DNA of 45,631 nucleotides from an uncultured Succinivibrionaceae bacterium (GCA_949286015.1 CASEBB010000057.1:1-45631), one strand, 5' to 3'; shown: positions 9,957-19,398, counted from the stretch's first letter. A program made the numbers and translations. The notes: generated by a model not told the origin, from the letters alone.

Positions 9957-11828
9957 GTGCATACAGCAAAAGATTCTTCTGCGACATTCTCTGGACGCCA
10001 GCAGTTACACACTAGCCTTGCCCCTCTCCCAGCTGCAAAGCTCTTTTTCAAGCGCCTGCTCTTAGGCTCGCTCATGGGTGTAGGTGCCGTCACCATCGCT
10101 GCTTGTAACAGCGCCACAACCACTACCGATACCACCCCTACCATCCAACCTTCCTACAATACCCAGCGTGTCGGTGGTAATGAGTTGCTCTTAAGCCCAG
10201 CCGCTGCTTATGGGCAAAACCGCAATCGGGCCTTTGCCTATACCGTCTCTGACACCAGCGGTAGCGCTGCTGCTAATACTGCTACTGCTAATGCTACTGC
10301 TACTCCAGACAATACCACTACCGCCGCAGGCGGTGATGTCGGTTTAGATGTCGCCACCGTGGCCACTGAGAACCCACCTGCGAGTGCTACCACTACCACT
10401 GCTACTACCGCTGCCGCCACTGACGCCGCTGTGAGTGCCAGTGCCCAGCCAAACTCGCAATTAGCGCAGCAGTGCCGCGCGGGCAATGGCCAAAGCTGTG
10501 CCACTTTAGCGCAGCAAACTCTTGCTGAATACGACAGCACTGGCAATACCGCGACCTTAAAGAGCGCCATTATGCTCGCGACCTCCGCCTGCGCTTATGA
10601 CCGCTCCGCCTGTATCTTAAAAGGTGACCTCTTTACCCGCGCCTATCAGGATAAGGTCGATATCGACACCTTCTTACCTGGCCATTATGTCCGTGAGGAA
10701 ATCACCTCCGCTTACTCCTTAGCCACTGAAGCAAAGGACTTAACTGTAGCTGCTAATGCCTACTTTAAGTTAGGCCAGACCAATCTCACCTTTAAGCGCT
10801 TGCCACAAGCTAAGAGCAACTTTGAGATGAGCTGCAAGGTGGGTGGTTCGTCCTATTGCTTACGTGCCGGTGACCTCTGGCAAGAGCAAAAGAATACCGC
10901 CAATGCCTTAGCCTCCTACAATCAAGGCTGTACCTTAGGTGAGGCCTCTTCCTGCATCAAGGCCGGTGATATCTACTACAAGCAAGGCTCCGCCAGCAAG
11001 GGCAATGCGTCTTACCAAAAGTCCTGTGACCTCGATAATGCCGCCGGTTGCGTCACCTTAGGTCTGCGTTACTCTAAGGCTGGCTCCAATTCTAAGGCGC
11101 AACAGCTCTTTGATAAGGGCTGCTCCTTAGGCAATGGTGAGAGCTGTGCCATGAACGGCCGTATTAAGGTACACGCCGGTAACATGAGCGCTGCCAGTGA
11201 TAACTTCAAGCAAGGCTGCGCTTTAGGTGACAGCGTTGCCTGTGAGCTTTACGGTGAAACCAGCTTAGCTCAGGGTGATGCCAATAGCGCTAAGAGCGCT
11301 TTAACCACCTCCTGTGAGGCCGGTAACGGCCAAGCTTGCTACACCTTAGGCTTAATGCAGGAGCGCAACGCTGCGCAGCAATCCTTTAACAAGGCTTGCA
11401 ACTTAGGCCAAAAGCAAGCTTGCAACAGCCTCGCTGCTTCTTACGCCACTGCCTCGACTGAGGCGGTACAGGCTTACCAAAAGTCCTGTGAGTTAGGTGA
11501 TGGTGCGGCCTGCTTAAACTGGGGTATGTCCTTAGCTGAGAGCAGACAAAATGAGCAAGCCCTCACCGCCCTGACTAAGGCCTGTGACCTCAAAGAGCCT
11601 GCTGCTTGTGAGCGCTTAGGCCTGCTCTATAGCCAAGCTAAGCGTAGTGCTGATGCCTTAAAGGCTAATCGCCAAGCTTGCACCTTAAACGCCGCTGGTT
11701 CTTGCGTCCAGTTAGCCGTAGCCTATGGTACGGGTAATGGTGTCACTAAGAGCACCGCGCAGTCGCTGACTAACTTACGTAAAGCCTGTAAGCTCGGTGC
11801 AGCAGGCGCCTGTGCCTTAACCAAATAG
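9957..11828 (+). CDS. Sel1/Hcp-like cysteine-paired repeat lipoprotein
   Basis: The 623-residue product has a GTG start at 9957, with GAGGAG ten bases upstream. An unusually long basic N-terminus leads into a hydrophobic segment ending in the lipobox TIAAC, so Cys50 should be lipidated by Lgt and the signal cut by LspA, which is encoded in this window. Residues about 55-165 are a Thr/Ala/Ser-rich linker. From about residue 170 to the end there are roughly a dozen Sel1/TPR-like helical repeats. Most carry two cysteines in the pattern C-x(6-7)-C (for example CTLGEASSC, CSLGNGESC, CALGDSVAC). This resembles the disulfide-stapled repeats of Helicobacter Hcp proteins. Likely location is an outer- or inner-membrane-anchored periplasmic or surface scaffold; the partner is unknown. 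A strong intrinsic terminator follows at 11954-11995. It is a monocistronic insertion between rpsT and ribF relative to E. coli. Confidence 0.9.
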   Translation: MHTAKDSSATFSGRQQLHTSLAPLPAAKLFFKRLLLGSLMGVGAVTIAACNSATTTTDTTPTIQPSYNTQRVGGNELLLSPAAAYGQNRNRAFAYTVSDTSGSAAANTATANATATPDNTTTAAGGDVGLDVATVATENPPASATTTTATTAAATDAAVSASAQPNSQLAQQCRAGNGQSCATLAQQTLAEYDSTGNTATLKSAIMLATSACAYDRSACILKGDLFTRAYQDKVDIDTFLPGHYVREEITSAYSLATEAKDLTVAANAYFKLGQTNLTFKRLPQAKSNFEMSCKVGGSSYCLRAGDLWQEQKNTANALASYNQGCTLGEASSCIKAGDIYYKQGSASKGNASYQKSCDLDNAAGCVTLGLRYSKAGSNSKAQQLFDKGCSLGNGESCAMNGRIKVHAGNMSAASDNFKQGCALGDSVACELYGETSLAQGDANSAKSALTTSCEAGNGQACYTLGLMQERNAAQQSFNKACNLGQKQACNSLAASYATASTEAVQAYQKSCELGDGAACLNWGMSLAESRQNEQALTALTKACDLKEPAACERLGLLYSQAKRSADALKANRQACTLNAAGSCVQLAVAYGTGNGVTKSTAQSLTNLRKACKLGAAGACALTK

Positions 11829-11953
11829 AGGCCACGGTGGCTGCTACACACAAGGTGGCCACCTGAGACAATGTAGCCACTTAGATTAGAGTTGGCTACC
11901 TGACAGCGGCAGCCCTTGAAAAGGCGGCCCGTGCCGCAGCAGATTCTGCTTTT

Positions 11954-11995
11954 AGCCCAAACCCCAGCTCATGGTGGTTTGGGCTTTGTTGTTTT
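11954..11995 (+). terminator. Intrinsic terminator after the Sel1 lipoprotein gene
   Basis: AGCCCAAACC (11954-11963) pairs perfectly with GGTTTGGGCT (11976-11985). It is followed by a T-rich tail (TTTGTTGTTTT). It lies 126 nt past the stop of the lipoprotein gene. Confidence 0.85.
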
Positions 11996-12183
11996 GAGGC
12001 GGGTAAAAGTGCTTTCATCGTATGCACCTGATGTCGGGGAGTTGAGGCTGCTTTTACCCAAACCGCTAAGATGCGGCTTTTACCTCAGAGTGGCTCACTT
12101 ACGATTACCTCTCAAGGGTAAGGCGATAGCCTTAAAGATGAGCGTGCCCCCATCTCCTGCGTCCGTGAGGTGGCTATAGTTGC

Positions 12184-12250
12184 GAGGCGTAAAGCAGAAA
12201 CAGCTTATTGATCAGGAAAAATAAATACGTACCAACTGCCAGATGGCAGA
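12184..12250 (+). repeat. 68-bp dispersed repeat, copy 1
   Basis: GAGGCGTAAAGCAGAAAC followed by the GCTTATT and AAAATAAATACG blocks reappears on the other strand at 20307-20373 with about eight changes over 60 bases. The core can fold through TATT(G/T)A and TAAATA arms. Confidence 0.75.
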
Positions 12251-12407
12251 GGAGGGAGTGATCTTATCAATGACGGAAGATGGGATGGGATGCGTGATGG
12301 CAATATAAACCTCGAGATGCATGGTGCAGATGAGTCTAAGGCTATCTGAGAGCGGTGCACCATGATTACCCTAAAGTACGGCAGCTCTTAAGTCAGTCGT
12401 TACTTCC
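12251..12407 (+). repeat. TIR-bounded noncoding element, copy 1
   Basis: The left end GGAGGGAGTGATCTTATC...TGACGG matches the reverse complement of the right end (ACGGCAGCTCTTAAGTCAGT). The interior shares ACCTCGAGATG and the block GGTGCACCATGATTACCC with the copy at 41331. It is one of six copies in the window and codes for nothing. Confidence 0.75.
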
Positions 12408-12410
12408 TTC

Positions 12411-12448
12411 GAAGCGCCTGACGGCGCCATAGCTCGAGAGTAGCACCG
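12411..12448 (-). repeat. Recurrent GGCGCC hairpin module, reversed copy
   Basis: Read on minus, GCTACTCTCGAG...GGCGCCGTCAGGCGCTT matches 45336-45369 at about 31 of 34 positions. The GCGCC-GTCA-GGCGC fold is intact but the T-run is weak. Confidence 0.6.
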
Positions 12449-12450
12449 CA

Positions 12451-12474
12451 ACACACACACACACACACACACAC
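12451..12474. repeat. (AC)12 microsatellite
   Basis: Twelve perfect AC dinucleotides lie in noncoding DNA. It is a slippage-prone site and no adjacent reading frame depends on its length. Confidence 0.95.
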
Positions 12475-13188
12475 CGCCTCTCAGGGTAAAACACCAGCGT
12501 GGAGGCAGTTATCTCCTTTGCGCTTGGCTTTTGGGGGATACGCGCCCATACCCATGAACCTAAGAGTAAACCGCGTAACTCAGAGCGTCATAATCGCATC
12601 ACCTTATGGTGATTAAGATGCGCAAAACCGGCTTGTAAGTGCTATAAGCTGCCACTTATAGTGCTAATCCTCAGGGGTATGGCCGCACACCAAGAGCATC
12701 ATAAAGCCATGGTGTTCTTAAGTTCGCGGGTATGATACGCGCCGGATATCTCTGTCACTGGCACCGTCACCATCACCGTGGGCTACGGCGTGTGCTTATG
12801 TGCACTTTAATGGTGCATAAAGTGGCACTTATAGCTGCCACACTTAATAAGGCGCTCTTGCCTGTCTGTGCGACTTGAGTCGCATCATAGTAGTGAGTAA
12901 ACTTACAGCCCTATGCTCATTATGGGGGCAGGCAGCAGCTAAAACTTAAGCAGAGGACTCTGACCACTGCTACAGGCTTTGCCTTTGTCGCTATAATGTC
13001 AGTTTGCATTGCTGCGCACACCATAACTGCGCTGTGCTCTGTCATCATTTGCTGTACTGCTACTGCACTGCAGCTGTTTGCTGCTATATCTAACTCTGAG
13101 CCTATCTTTGGGGATAGGAGATAGGGGAAAGATAGCACCAAAGAGGTGATAAGAGTAGAGCTGTGGTTGGGGGTAAGGCGTAGCAGTA

Positions 13189-13341
13189 AGGAACGATTGA
13201 CTTAATAAATGACGAAATTTAGGGAAAGCATGCAGTCCCATTTAAAGATAGGCTCAGGCTCGCTTGCACCCTTTATCTCGAGGTGGGGGACGTTACCAGC
13301 ACTGAACCTTGCCTCCGTCACTTATGAGACCACTCATTCCT
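13189..13341 (-). repeat. TIR-bounded noncoding element, copy 2 (inverted)
   Basis: The ends AGGAACGATTGACTTAATAA and ...TTATGAGACCACTCATTCCT are imperfect inverted repeats. The interior, read on minus, gives CACCTCGAGATAAAGGGTGC and GAGCCTATCTTTA, as in the other copies. It ends 87 bp before the ribF start. Confidence 0.8.
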
Positions 13342-13427
13342 AAACGCAAGCACGAGGTTTTCTCCGTCGCGCTCGTTACAGTAAGCGTCGAGGGAGCTTG
13401 GTGTGGCATTTCGGGGCTGAATTCACC

Positions 13428-14384
13428 ATGCGTCTGTATCGCTGTCTGTCTGATTTCCATGGAAGTGAGCGCGGAATTGCGTTAGCCATTGGCAATTTCG
13501 ACGGCTTTCATGTCGGGCACCAAGCGGTGATTAACGCCATGAAGGACAAGGCGCAGCGCATGGGGCTGCAAAGTGCGGTCATGATCTTTGAGCCGCAGCC
13601 TTTGGAGTTCTTTGGGAAGAAGGTACCGGCCCGCCTCTTTAGCCTCCGTGATAAGCTCAGAATTTTCCGCGCTTACGGTGTTGATATCGTCTTTTGTATG
13701 AGCTTTACGCGCAAGTTTGCCGCTCTCAATGATGTGGAGTTTGTGGACTTGCTGCAAAACAAGCTCAATGTCAAAAGCGTTACCGTAGGCTCGCAGTTTA
13801 GCTTTGGTAAGTCTGGCGCCTATACCTTTACCGATCTCGAGCGCTGCTGCCACGCTGTGGGCATCGAGTGCTCAAAGGTGCACAAGGTTGAAGAGGATGG
13901 CGTGCGTATTTCGAGCACGCTGCTGCGCAGTCTGATTCAAGCTGGTGATTTCTTCACCGCCCAAAAGTTTATGGGCCACCCTTACTCGATATCGGGGCGC
14001 GTGGTGCATGGTAATGCCTTAGGTCGTACCTTAGGCTTTCCTACGGCCAACATTAACTTAAACCGCCGAGTCTGCCCTTTAAGTGGCGTCTATGCGGTGC
14101 AGGTTAAGTGCGTCTATGGTGAGTATTGGGGGGTGGCCAATGTGGGCCACCGTCCAACCGTAAACACGACCGATATGCTGCACTCGCTGCTTGAGGTCAA
14201 TCTCATCGACTTTAATGGCGACCTCTATGGTAAGTCCATTGAGGTGGCCTTCTACTTTAAGCTGCGCGATGAGATGAAGTTTGACGGCCTTGATGCCTTG
14301 GTCAAACAGATGACTGCTGACAAAGAGCGGGCGCACTATCTCCTTGAGAACATGCAGCACTACGAGCAGGTACACCTCGCTTAA
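13428..14384 (+). CDS. ribF: Bifunctional riboflavin kinase / FAD synthetase
   Basis: RibF phosphorylates riboflavin to FMN and adenylates FMN to FAD in the cytoplasm. The N-terminal nucleotidyltransferase shows IGNFDGFHVGH (residues about 21-31) and the conserved ISSTLLR. The C-terminal kinase shows GRTLGFPTANI, GVYAVQV, VGHRPTV and a catalytic-type LLEVNLIDFNGDLYG. At 318 residues it is close to the usual 310-315. The ATG at 13428 (MRLYRC...) was chosen because family members begin a few residues before this point; a TTG ten codons upstream would add an unrelated extension. The ribosome site is weak (GGGG about 12 nt upstream). It stands just before ileS as in E. coli, but with 767 bp between them instead of a few dozen, so co-transcription is doubtful. 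Confidence 0.97.
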   Translation: MRLYRCLSDFHGSERGIALAIGNFDGFHVGHQAVINAMKDKAQRMGLQSAVMIFEPQPLEFFGKKVPARLFSLRDKLRIFRAYGVDIVFCMSFTRKFAALNDVEFVDLLQNKLNVKSVTVGSQFSFGKSGAYTFTDLERCCHAVGIECSKVHKVEEDGVRISSTLLRSLIQAGDFFTAQKFMGHPYSISGRVVHGNALGRTLGFPTANINLNRRVCPLSGVYAVQVKCVYGEYWGVANVGHRPTVNTTDMLHSLLEVNLIDFNGDLYGKSIEVAFYFKLRDEMKFDGLDALVKQMTADKERAHYLLENMQHYEQVHLA

Positions 14385-14475
14385 GCGCTGCTTGTCTTGA
14401 GAATGCAGCTGTGACCAGAGGCTAGCCTGTGGTTTTCTCTAAGATAAAGCGGCATCCCACAGGACTGACGCTAAG

Positions 14476-14500
14476 CGGCGCTTGTGAGCGCCGTTTATCT
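14476..14500 (+). terminator. Hairpin after ribF, possible weak terminator
   Basis: CGGCGCT-TGTG-AGCGCCG is a 7-bp stem followed by TTTATCTC. Its reverse complement (GAGATAAACGGCGC...) resembles the recurrent GGCGCC hairpin module, so it may work better on the other strand or be a bidirectional copy. Confidence 0.45.
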
Positions 14501-14617
14501 CAAGGGAGGGCGAGGGCTGGCACTGCTACTCCCAATGTTTTTGCTACTCCCAACAATTTCATTACTCCTTTCACTCCATGCCACTCCGCCAATAGGCACT
14601 GATAGTAGGTAACCTCA

Positions 14618-15037
14618 CCTACGGCGTAGGCACCAAATAGCTTTGGCGGTTTTACCTCGTAGGTAAGCCGCCTTACCTTGTAGGCAAGTGCCTACATTGT
14701 AGGCACCCAAAAGCTTTTGCTGGCCTACCTCAAAGGTAAGCCGACCTACCTTGTAGGTAAGCGCTTACATCGTAGGCACCCAATAGCTTTGGCTGACTTA
14801 CCTCCAAGGTAAGCTGACTTACCTTGGAGGTAAGAGCTTACCTCGTAGGCGCCCAAAAGCTTTGGCTGGCCTATCTCGTAGGTAAGCCGCCTTACCTTGT
14901 AGGTAAGCACCTACATCGTAGGCACCCAAGAGCTTTGGCTGACTTACCTCGTAGGTAAATTAACCTACAGCGTAGAGTCCCCAATAGTTTTTGGTGGCCT
15001 ACTTCGTAGGTAAGTGCCTACCATCGTAGGTAAAACC
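14618..15037 (+). repeat. Tandem array of 73-nt palindrome-rich units
   Basis: Unit starts are at 14618, 14691, 14764, 14837 and 14910, giving four exact 73-nt steps. A fifth unit shortened to 54 nt starts at 14910 and a degenerate sixth at 14964. Each full unit holds a CCTAC-NNN-GTAGG palindrome, a CCAAAAGCTTTGG-like palindrome, and two copies of CTTACCTYGTAGGTAAG. The symmetry of the arms is largely kept while the central bases vary. In the third unit the two long palindromes are exact reverse complements (CTTACCTCCAAGGTAAG and CTTACCTTGGAGGTAAG) and can fold into one 17-bp stem with a CTGA loop. It lies between ribF and ileS with no coding content. Confidence 0.95.
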
Positions 15038-15041
15038 TAAT

Positions 15042-15079
15042 GCTGCCTTAGCGCAGGCAAACGCCTGCGCTGAGGCAGC
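15042..15079 (+). promoter_or_regulatory. 17-bp stem-loop in the ileS leader
   Basis: GCTGCCTTAGCGCAGGC pairs with GCCTGCGCTGAGGCAGC around an AAAC loop, with a single G-T pair. Outer arms AACCT (15034) and AGGTT (15082) can extend it. No T-run follows. It sits 72 nt before the ileS ATG at the end of the palindrome array. Confidence 0.75.
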
Positions 15080-15151
15080 CGAGGTTGCCTACCACTGATC
15101 ACGTTCATTCTTGGTCGTGAGGTGGTTCCCGTTTCCTAGGAATAGTTTGTA

Positions 15152-18004
15152 ATGGCAGATTACAAGAGTACGTTAAACCTCCCACAGACTGCCTTCCCAA
15201 TGCGCGGCGATCTCGCTAAGCGCGAGCCAGGCATGTTACAAAAGTGGGAAGAGCAAGGCCTGTATCAGAAGATCCGTCAGTCGCGTGAGAACTGCAACAT
15301 GTTCATTCTCCACGACGGCCCTCCTTACGCCAACGGCAGCATTCACATCGGCCACGCCATTAACAAGACTCTTAAGGACATTATCGTCAAGGCCAAGACC
15401 CTCTCTGGCTTTGATTCGCCATATGTTCCTGGTTGGGACTGCCACGGCTTACCAATCGAGTTAAAGGTCGAAGCTGAAGTCGGTAAGCCAGGCCAAAAGC
15501 TCTCCCCAGCGGAGTTCCGTGAGGAATGCCGTAAGTACGCTAAGCGCCAAATCGCCAACCAAATGGCCGACTTCAAGCGCTTAGGTGTGATCGGCGATTG
15601 GGATCACCCATACCTCACCATGGACTTCGATACCGAGGCCAACATCCTGCGTGCCTTAGGTAAGGTCATCGCTAACGGTCACTTTGTCTTAGGCGCCAAG
15701 CCAGTCTATTGGTGTATGGACTGCCAATCCTCCTTAGCCGAAGCTGAGGTGGAGTACTACGATGTGACCTCTGACGCTATCTACGTCCGCTTCCTAGCCG
15801 ACGATGAGGCTGCCGTCTTAAAGGCCTTTAACCTCGAGCCAAATACCGAGGCTGCAGGCAAGGGTGGCCTCTCCTGCGTCATTTGGACCACGACCCCATG
15901 GACTTTACCAGCCAACCGCGCTATCTGCTTAAACGATGAGTTTGAGTACGCCTTAGTGCAGGTAAATGGCGACAAGGCTGGCCGTTACATCATGGCTCAA
16001 GAGTTAGTTGAGTCCGTGATGAAGGCCTGTGATGTGGCTGAGGGTGATTACAAGATTCTCGCTACTTGCAAGGGCAAGGCTTTAGAGCTCTTAAAGTTCC
16101 ATCACCCATTCTATGATTTCTCCGTGCCAGTGGTCTTAGCCAAGCACGTGACCTTAGATGCTGGTACCGGCTGCGTGCACACCGCCGGTGGCCACGGTCT
16201 GGACGACTATAACGTCTCCATGAAGTATGGTCTGGAGATCTTCAATCCAGTCGGCCCAGATGGCTGCTTCTTACCACAGACCGAGCTCTTTGGTGGCTTA
16301 AACGTCTTTAAGGCCAATCCAAAGGTCATCGAGGTCTTAATCTCCAAGGGTGCTCTGCTCAAGTCGCAGAAGATCACCCACAGCTATCCACACTGCTGGC
16401 GTCACAAGACCCCTGTGATCTTCCGTGCTACCCCACAGTGGTTTATCTCCATGGATGGCCACGGCTTAAGAAAGCGTGCCTTAGAGGAGATTCAAAAGGT
16501 GCGTTGGATTCCAGCATGGGGTCAGCACCGCATCGAGGCCATGGTCTCGCAGCGTACCGACTGGTGTATCTCCCGTCAGCGTACTTGGGGTATGCCATGC
16601 GCTGTGCTCATCAACAATGAGACTGGTGAGCTGCACCCACGCACCCCAGAGATCATGGAAAAGATTGCCCAAGAGGTTGAAAAGAAGGGCATTCAGGCAT
16701 GGTGGGATCTCAAGGTAGAGGATCTCTTACCTCCAGAGGAGGCTCCTCTCTACCACAAGGATCCAAACACCTTAGACGTGTGGTTTGACTCTGGTTCGAC
16801 CCACTACTCGGTGGTGGATTGCCGTCCTGAGTTTAAGGGCCACAAGGCTGACATGTACTTAGAGGGCTCTGATCAGCACCGTGGCTGGTTCATGTCTTCG
16901 CTGATGCTGTCGGTGGCCATGAAGGATGAGGCTCCTTACCGCGAGGTCTTAACCCACGGCTTTACCGTGGACGAGACCGGCCGCAAGATGTCCAAGTCCT
17001 TAGGCAACGTCATTGCCCCTCAAGAAGTGTGGGACAAGATGGGCGCCGATGTGCTGCGCTGGTGGATCGCTACCAACGACTACAGCGGTGATATGGCCGT
17101 CTCGCACGAGATCTTTAAGCGCTCTGCTGACGCTTACCGTCGTATCCGCAACACCCTGCGCTTCCTCCTTGCGAACCTCAATGGCTTCGATCCAGAGCAG
17201 CACATGGTGCCATTTGACCAAATGGTCGAGCTCGACAAGTGGGCGGTGTCTTTAGCCAAGAAGACCCAAGAGCAGCTCTTAAAGTACTACGATGACTACG
17301 ACTTCCACTTAGTCATCAAGGAGTTAATGCACTTCTGCTCCATCGAGCTGGGTTCGTTCTACCTTGATATCATCAAGGATCGTCAGTACACCGCTAAGGC
17401 TGACAGCTTAGCCCGTCGTTCCTGCCAGAGCGCGCTGTATATCATTGCCGAGTGCTTAGTGCGCTGGATTGCGCCAATCCTCTCCTTCACCGCACAAGAG
17501 GTGTGGGAGGCCATGCCTGGCAAGCGTGACGAGTTTGTCTTTACCGCTACTTGGTTCAAGCACGACAACCTGCAAGAGCTCGACGAGAACTCGCAGTTTA
17601 ACTCTGCTTTCTGGCAGCGTATCCTCTCCTACCGTGATGAGGTGAACCGCGCTATTGAGCAGGCCCGTAAGAACGGTGTCATTGGTGGCTCCTTAGAGGC
17701 CGAGGTGGTGATCTACACCCAAGGGCAGATCGCCGCTGACTTAAAGGCTTTAGGTAATGAGCTGTGCTTCGTGCTCTTAACCTCTAAGGTAACGGTGAGC
17801 GAGGATGCTGCTCCAGCTGACGCCTTTACGGTGGAAATCAGCGGCACCTCTGTGGGTATCGTGGTGACCAAGTCGCAAGCGCAGAAGTGCGAGCGCTGCT
17901 GGCACTATGAAGAAGGTGTGGGTCAGGACAAGGAGCACCCAACTCTGTGCCCACGCTGCTTAGAGAACATCCTGCGCTTTGGTGAGAAGCGCCTCTTTGC
18001 TTAG
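15152..18004 (+). CDS. ileS: Isoleucyl-tRNA synthetase
   Basis: IleS charges tRNA-Ile with isoleucine. It is a 950-residue class I synthetase of the bacterial type with the C-terminal zinc site. It shows HIGH (residues 65-68 in [11 protein letters not shown]), the editing-domain threonine-rich motif ([16 protein letters not shown]), [25 protein letters not shown] (612-616), and the zinc ligands Cys913, Cys916, Cys933 and Cys936. The length agrees with E. coli IleS (938). The ATG at 15152 has AGGAA nine bases upstream. Codons are strongly biased (TTA Leu, CCA Pro), as in an abundant protein. It is followed by lspA 836 bp later. The long leader with hairpins suggests post-transcriptional control, but there is no T-box. 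Confidence 0.98.
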   Translation: MADYKSTLNLPQTAFPMRGDLAKREPGMLQKWEEQGLYQKIRQSRENCNMFILHDGPPYANGSIHIGHAINKTLKDIIVKAKTLSGFDSPYVPGWDCHGLPIELKVEAEVGKPGQKLSPAEFREECRKYAKRQIANQMADFKRLGVIGDWDHPYLTMDFDTEANILRALGKVIANGHFVLGAKPVYWCMDCQSSLAEAEVEYYDVTSDAIYVRFLADDEAAVLKAFNLEPNTEAAGKGGLSCVIWTTTPWTLPANRAICLNDEFEYALVQVNGDKAGRYIMAQELVESVMKACDVAEGDYKILATCKGKALELLKFHHPFYDFSVPVVLAKHVTLDAGTGCVHTAGGHGLDDYNVSMKYGLEIFNPVGPDGCFLPQTELFGGLNVFKANPKVIEVLISKGALLKSQKITHSYPHCWRHKTPVIFRATPQWFISMDGHGLRKRALEEIQKVRWIPAWGQHRIEAMVSQRTDWCISRQRTWGMPCAVLINNETGELHPRTPEIMEKIAQEVEKKGIQAWWDLKVEDLLPPEEAPLYHKDPNTLDVWFDSGSTHYSVVDCRPEFKGHKADMYLEGSDQHRGWFMSSLMLSVAMKDEAPYREVLTHGFTVDETGRKMSKSLGNVIAPQEVWDKMGADVLRWWIATNDYSGDMAVSHEIFKRSADAYRRIRNTLRFLLANLNGFDPEQHMVPFDQMVELDKWAVSLAKKTQEQLLKYYDDYDFHLVIKELMHFCSIELGSFYLDIIKDRQYTAKADSLARRSCQSALYIIAECLVRWIAPILSFTAQEVWEAMPGKRDEFVFTATWFKHDNLQELDENSQFNSAFWQRILSYRDEVNRAIEQARKNGVIGGSLEAEVVIYTQGQIAADLKALGNELCFVLLTSKVTVSEDAAPADAFTVEISGTSVGIVVTKSQAQKCERCWHYEEGVGQDKEHPTLCPRCLENILRFGEKRLFA

Positions 18005-18024
18005 CTTAGCGGGCTAAGCTCAGT

Positions 18025-18051
18025 GCACCGCACTTTACTTTGGTGCGGTGC
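18025..18051 (+). terminator. Hairpin just after ileS
   Basis: GCACCGCAC-TTTACTTTG-GTGCGGTGC is a perfect 9-bp stem starting 21 nt past the stop. The nearest T-run (CAGTTTTTC) comes about 11 nt after the stem, so termination may be imperfect. Confidence 0.45.
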
Positions 18052-18282
18052 GCGGGATTACAGTTTTTCTGTAGGTAGCACCCACAGCACTTGCTCAGAT
18101 GAGCATCTCTACTCAGGTGGTGCTCATCGCGCGCTTAGGGCCGTTTTTGACGGCTTTGAGAGTGAATTTGGGGTTGCCTACATTTTGCGGAGCTCGGTGC
18201 GTGAGTACTGAGCTCTTTTTGTATGGAAAGCTGTAAGGCTGTGCTGCGCAGATGGCGTTAGTGGCTGGCTTAAAGTACTGGT

Positions 18283-18435
18283 AGGGGATAAGTGATTTCA
18301 TAAGTGCCGGATGCAAGGTTAAGTTAGGGTAAATCCTACACCTCGAGATGAAAGGTGGAGGCGTGCCTGAGCCTAACTTAAGGTTGGGCACACACGATTG
18401 CCTTAAATGCCGTCATCTATGAAGTCAGTTGTTCC
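18283..18435 (+). repeat. TIR-bounded noncoding element, copy 3
   Basis: The left end AGGGGATAAGTGATTTCATAA and the right end GCCGTCATCTATGAAGTCAG (then TTGTTCCC) are imperfect inverted repeats. The interior has CACCTCGAGATGAAAGGTGG and GCACACACGATTGCC, closest to the copy at 26572. Confidence 0.8.
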
Positions 18436-18840
18436 CAGTGGTTTCATGCAGGGTAAGAGCGCGGGAGCGCCTGTTACTCCAAGTGAGAGCTGCTGCTGAG
18501 AGGCCTCTCGGAGATAAGGGCCGACCATGGGGTCTCCACAGAGTTTGCTGGATGCCAGAAAGCCGCGTCCCTGCGCTCAAGCAAGGGCGCTCTGGTGCTG
18601 GCATTTGGCGTGACCAACCTTGGAGTATTGTTGGTGCCCTCTCCACTAACACTTGAGTAGAGCGCGATCAGGCCTCGGCGTGGACGGTAATGCTCTGCTA
18701 TAAGCGCTAATTACCACTACCACAACAATCAACTCTGGAGTGTGATGGTGGAGCTGCCACTGCTACCATGCACCGCTACCATGAGCGCCACTAACGGTGT
18801 GCGCTTTCTCGTTTTTGTATTTCTCTAAACCTAATATTCT

Positions 18841-19398
18841 ATGGCTCTGATCTCACGGCAAAATGGCGCCGTCTATTTGCTCTTAAGTGTGCTGGTCATC
18901 ATTCTCGATCAGCTCACGAAGTACTGGTGTGTAGCTAATATCCCCTACAATACCCGTGGCATTGAAGTCCTGCCCTTTTTTAATCTGGTGCACGTCTACA
19001 ACTACGGCGCTGCCTTTAGCATGTTTGCCTCATGGGACGGTGTCCAGCGCTACTTTTTGGCGGCTATTGCCATTGTGATGGCGGTGATCTTTATTGTGGT
19101 GCTCTTAAAGACACGGCGTAAAGCTAAGTGGCACTGTGTGTCCTATGCCCTGTTTATTGGTGGCGCTATCGGTAACCTCATTGACCGCGTAGTGCACGGT
19201 TACGTGATCGACTTCCTGCTCTTTTACCTGCAAGATGAGAGCGGCCGGATTACGTGGGCTTATCCCGCGTTTAACGTGGCTGACATCGCGGTGTGCTGCG
19301 GTGCGGCTTTGCTGGTATTGCTGGCCTTTGTGCACAAGGATCACAAGAAGCAAACTACAGCTCAAGGTGATGCTGCCTCCTCTGGCAAGGACAAGTAA
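18841..19398 (+). CDS. lspA: Lipoprotein signal peptidase II
   Basis: LspA is the inner-membrane aspartic peptidase that cuts the signal from prolipoproteins after lipidation. The 185-residue product has four hydrophobic segments (about 10-28, 70-89, 101-120 and 146-163). It shows the family motifs LDQLTK, VYNYGAAF, GGAIGNLIDR (catalytic Asp115), VIDF and PAFNVADI (catalytic Asp148). A charged tail (HKDHKKQ...) ends it. The length is somewhat above the usual 160-170. The ATG at 18841 fits the family N-terminus, but no Shine-Dalgarno is visible. The fkpB gene that follows lspA in E. coli is absent; the galactoside locus is next instead. Confidence 0.97.
   Translation: MALISRQNGAVYLLLSVLVIILDQLTKYWCVANIPYNTRGIEVLPFFNLVHVYNYGAAFSMFASWDGVQRYFLAAIAIVMAVIFIVVLLKTRRKAKWHCVSYALFIGGAIGNLIDRVVHGYVIDFLLFYLQDESGRITWAYPAFNVADIAVCCGAALLVLLAFVHKDHKKQTTAQGDAASSGKDK

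Larger units (their letters stand above)
11829..13427. other. 1.6 kb repeat-rich intergenic region before ribF
   Basis: No gene is recognisable. In order it holds the terminator at 11954, a copy of the 68-bp repeat (12184), a copy of the terminal-inverted-repeat element (12251), a reversed GGCGCC hairpin module (12411), an (AC)12 microsatellite (12451), several small hairpins around 12600-12840 (TATAAG/CTTATA, GTGGCA/TGCCAC), and a second, inverted copy of the element (13189). Confidence 0.6.
14385..15151. other. 767-bp ribF-ileS spacer made largely of palindromes
   Basis: It contains a weak hairpin terminator (14476), two direct repeats of GCTACTCCCAA (14524 and 14543), the 73-nt palindrome array (14618-15037), a 17-bp hairpin (15042-15079), and a further two-part stem (ACCAC/GTGGT with TCACG/CGTGA) ending about 25 nt before the ileS start. 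No coding potential is seen. Confidence 0.8.
18005..18840. other. 836-bp ileS-lspA spacer
   Basis: No gene is recognisable. It holds a 9-bp hairpin just after ileS and one copy of the TIR element (18283-18435). In E. coli these two genes overlap or nearly do, so this spacer is an expansion. Confidence 0.6.

Noticed and set aside
13482..13853. 123-codon minus frame inside ribF
   Set aside because: It is antisense to a clearly conserved gene, with no similarity or ribosome site.
14618..15037. CRISPR-like reading of the ribF-ileS array
   Set aside because: Units are contiguous and similar over their full length, with no unique spacers between constant repeats. No cas gene is in the window.
15034..15151. 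T-box riboswitch before ileS
   Set aside because: No T-box sequence, specifier loop or terminator/antiterminator pair is visible, and the mechanism is typical of Gram-positive bacteria.
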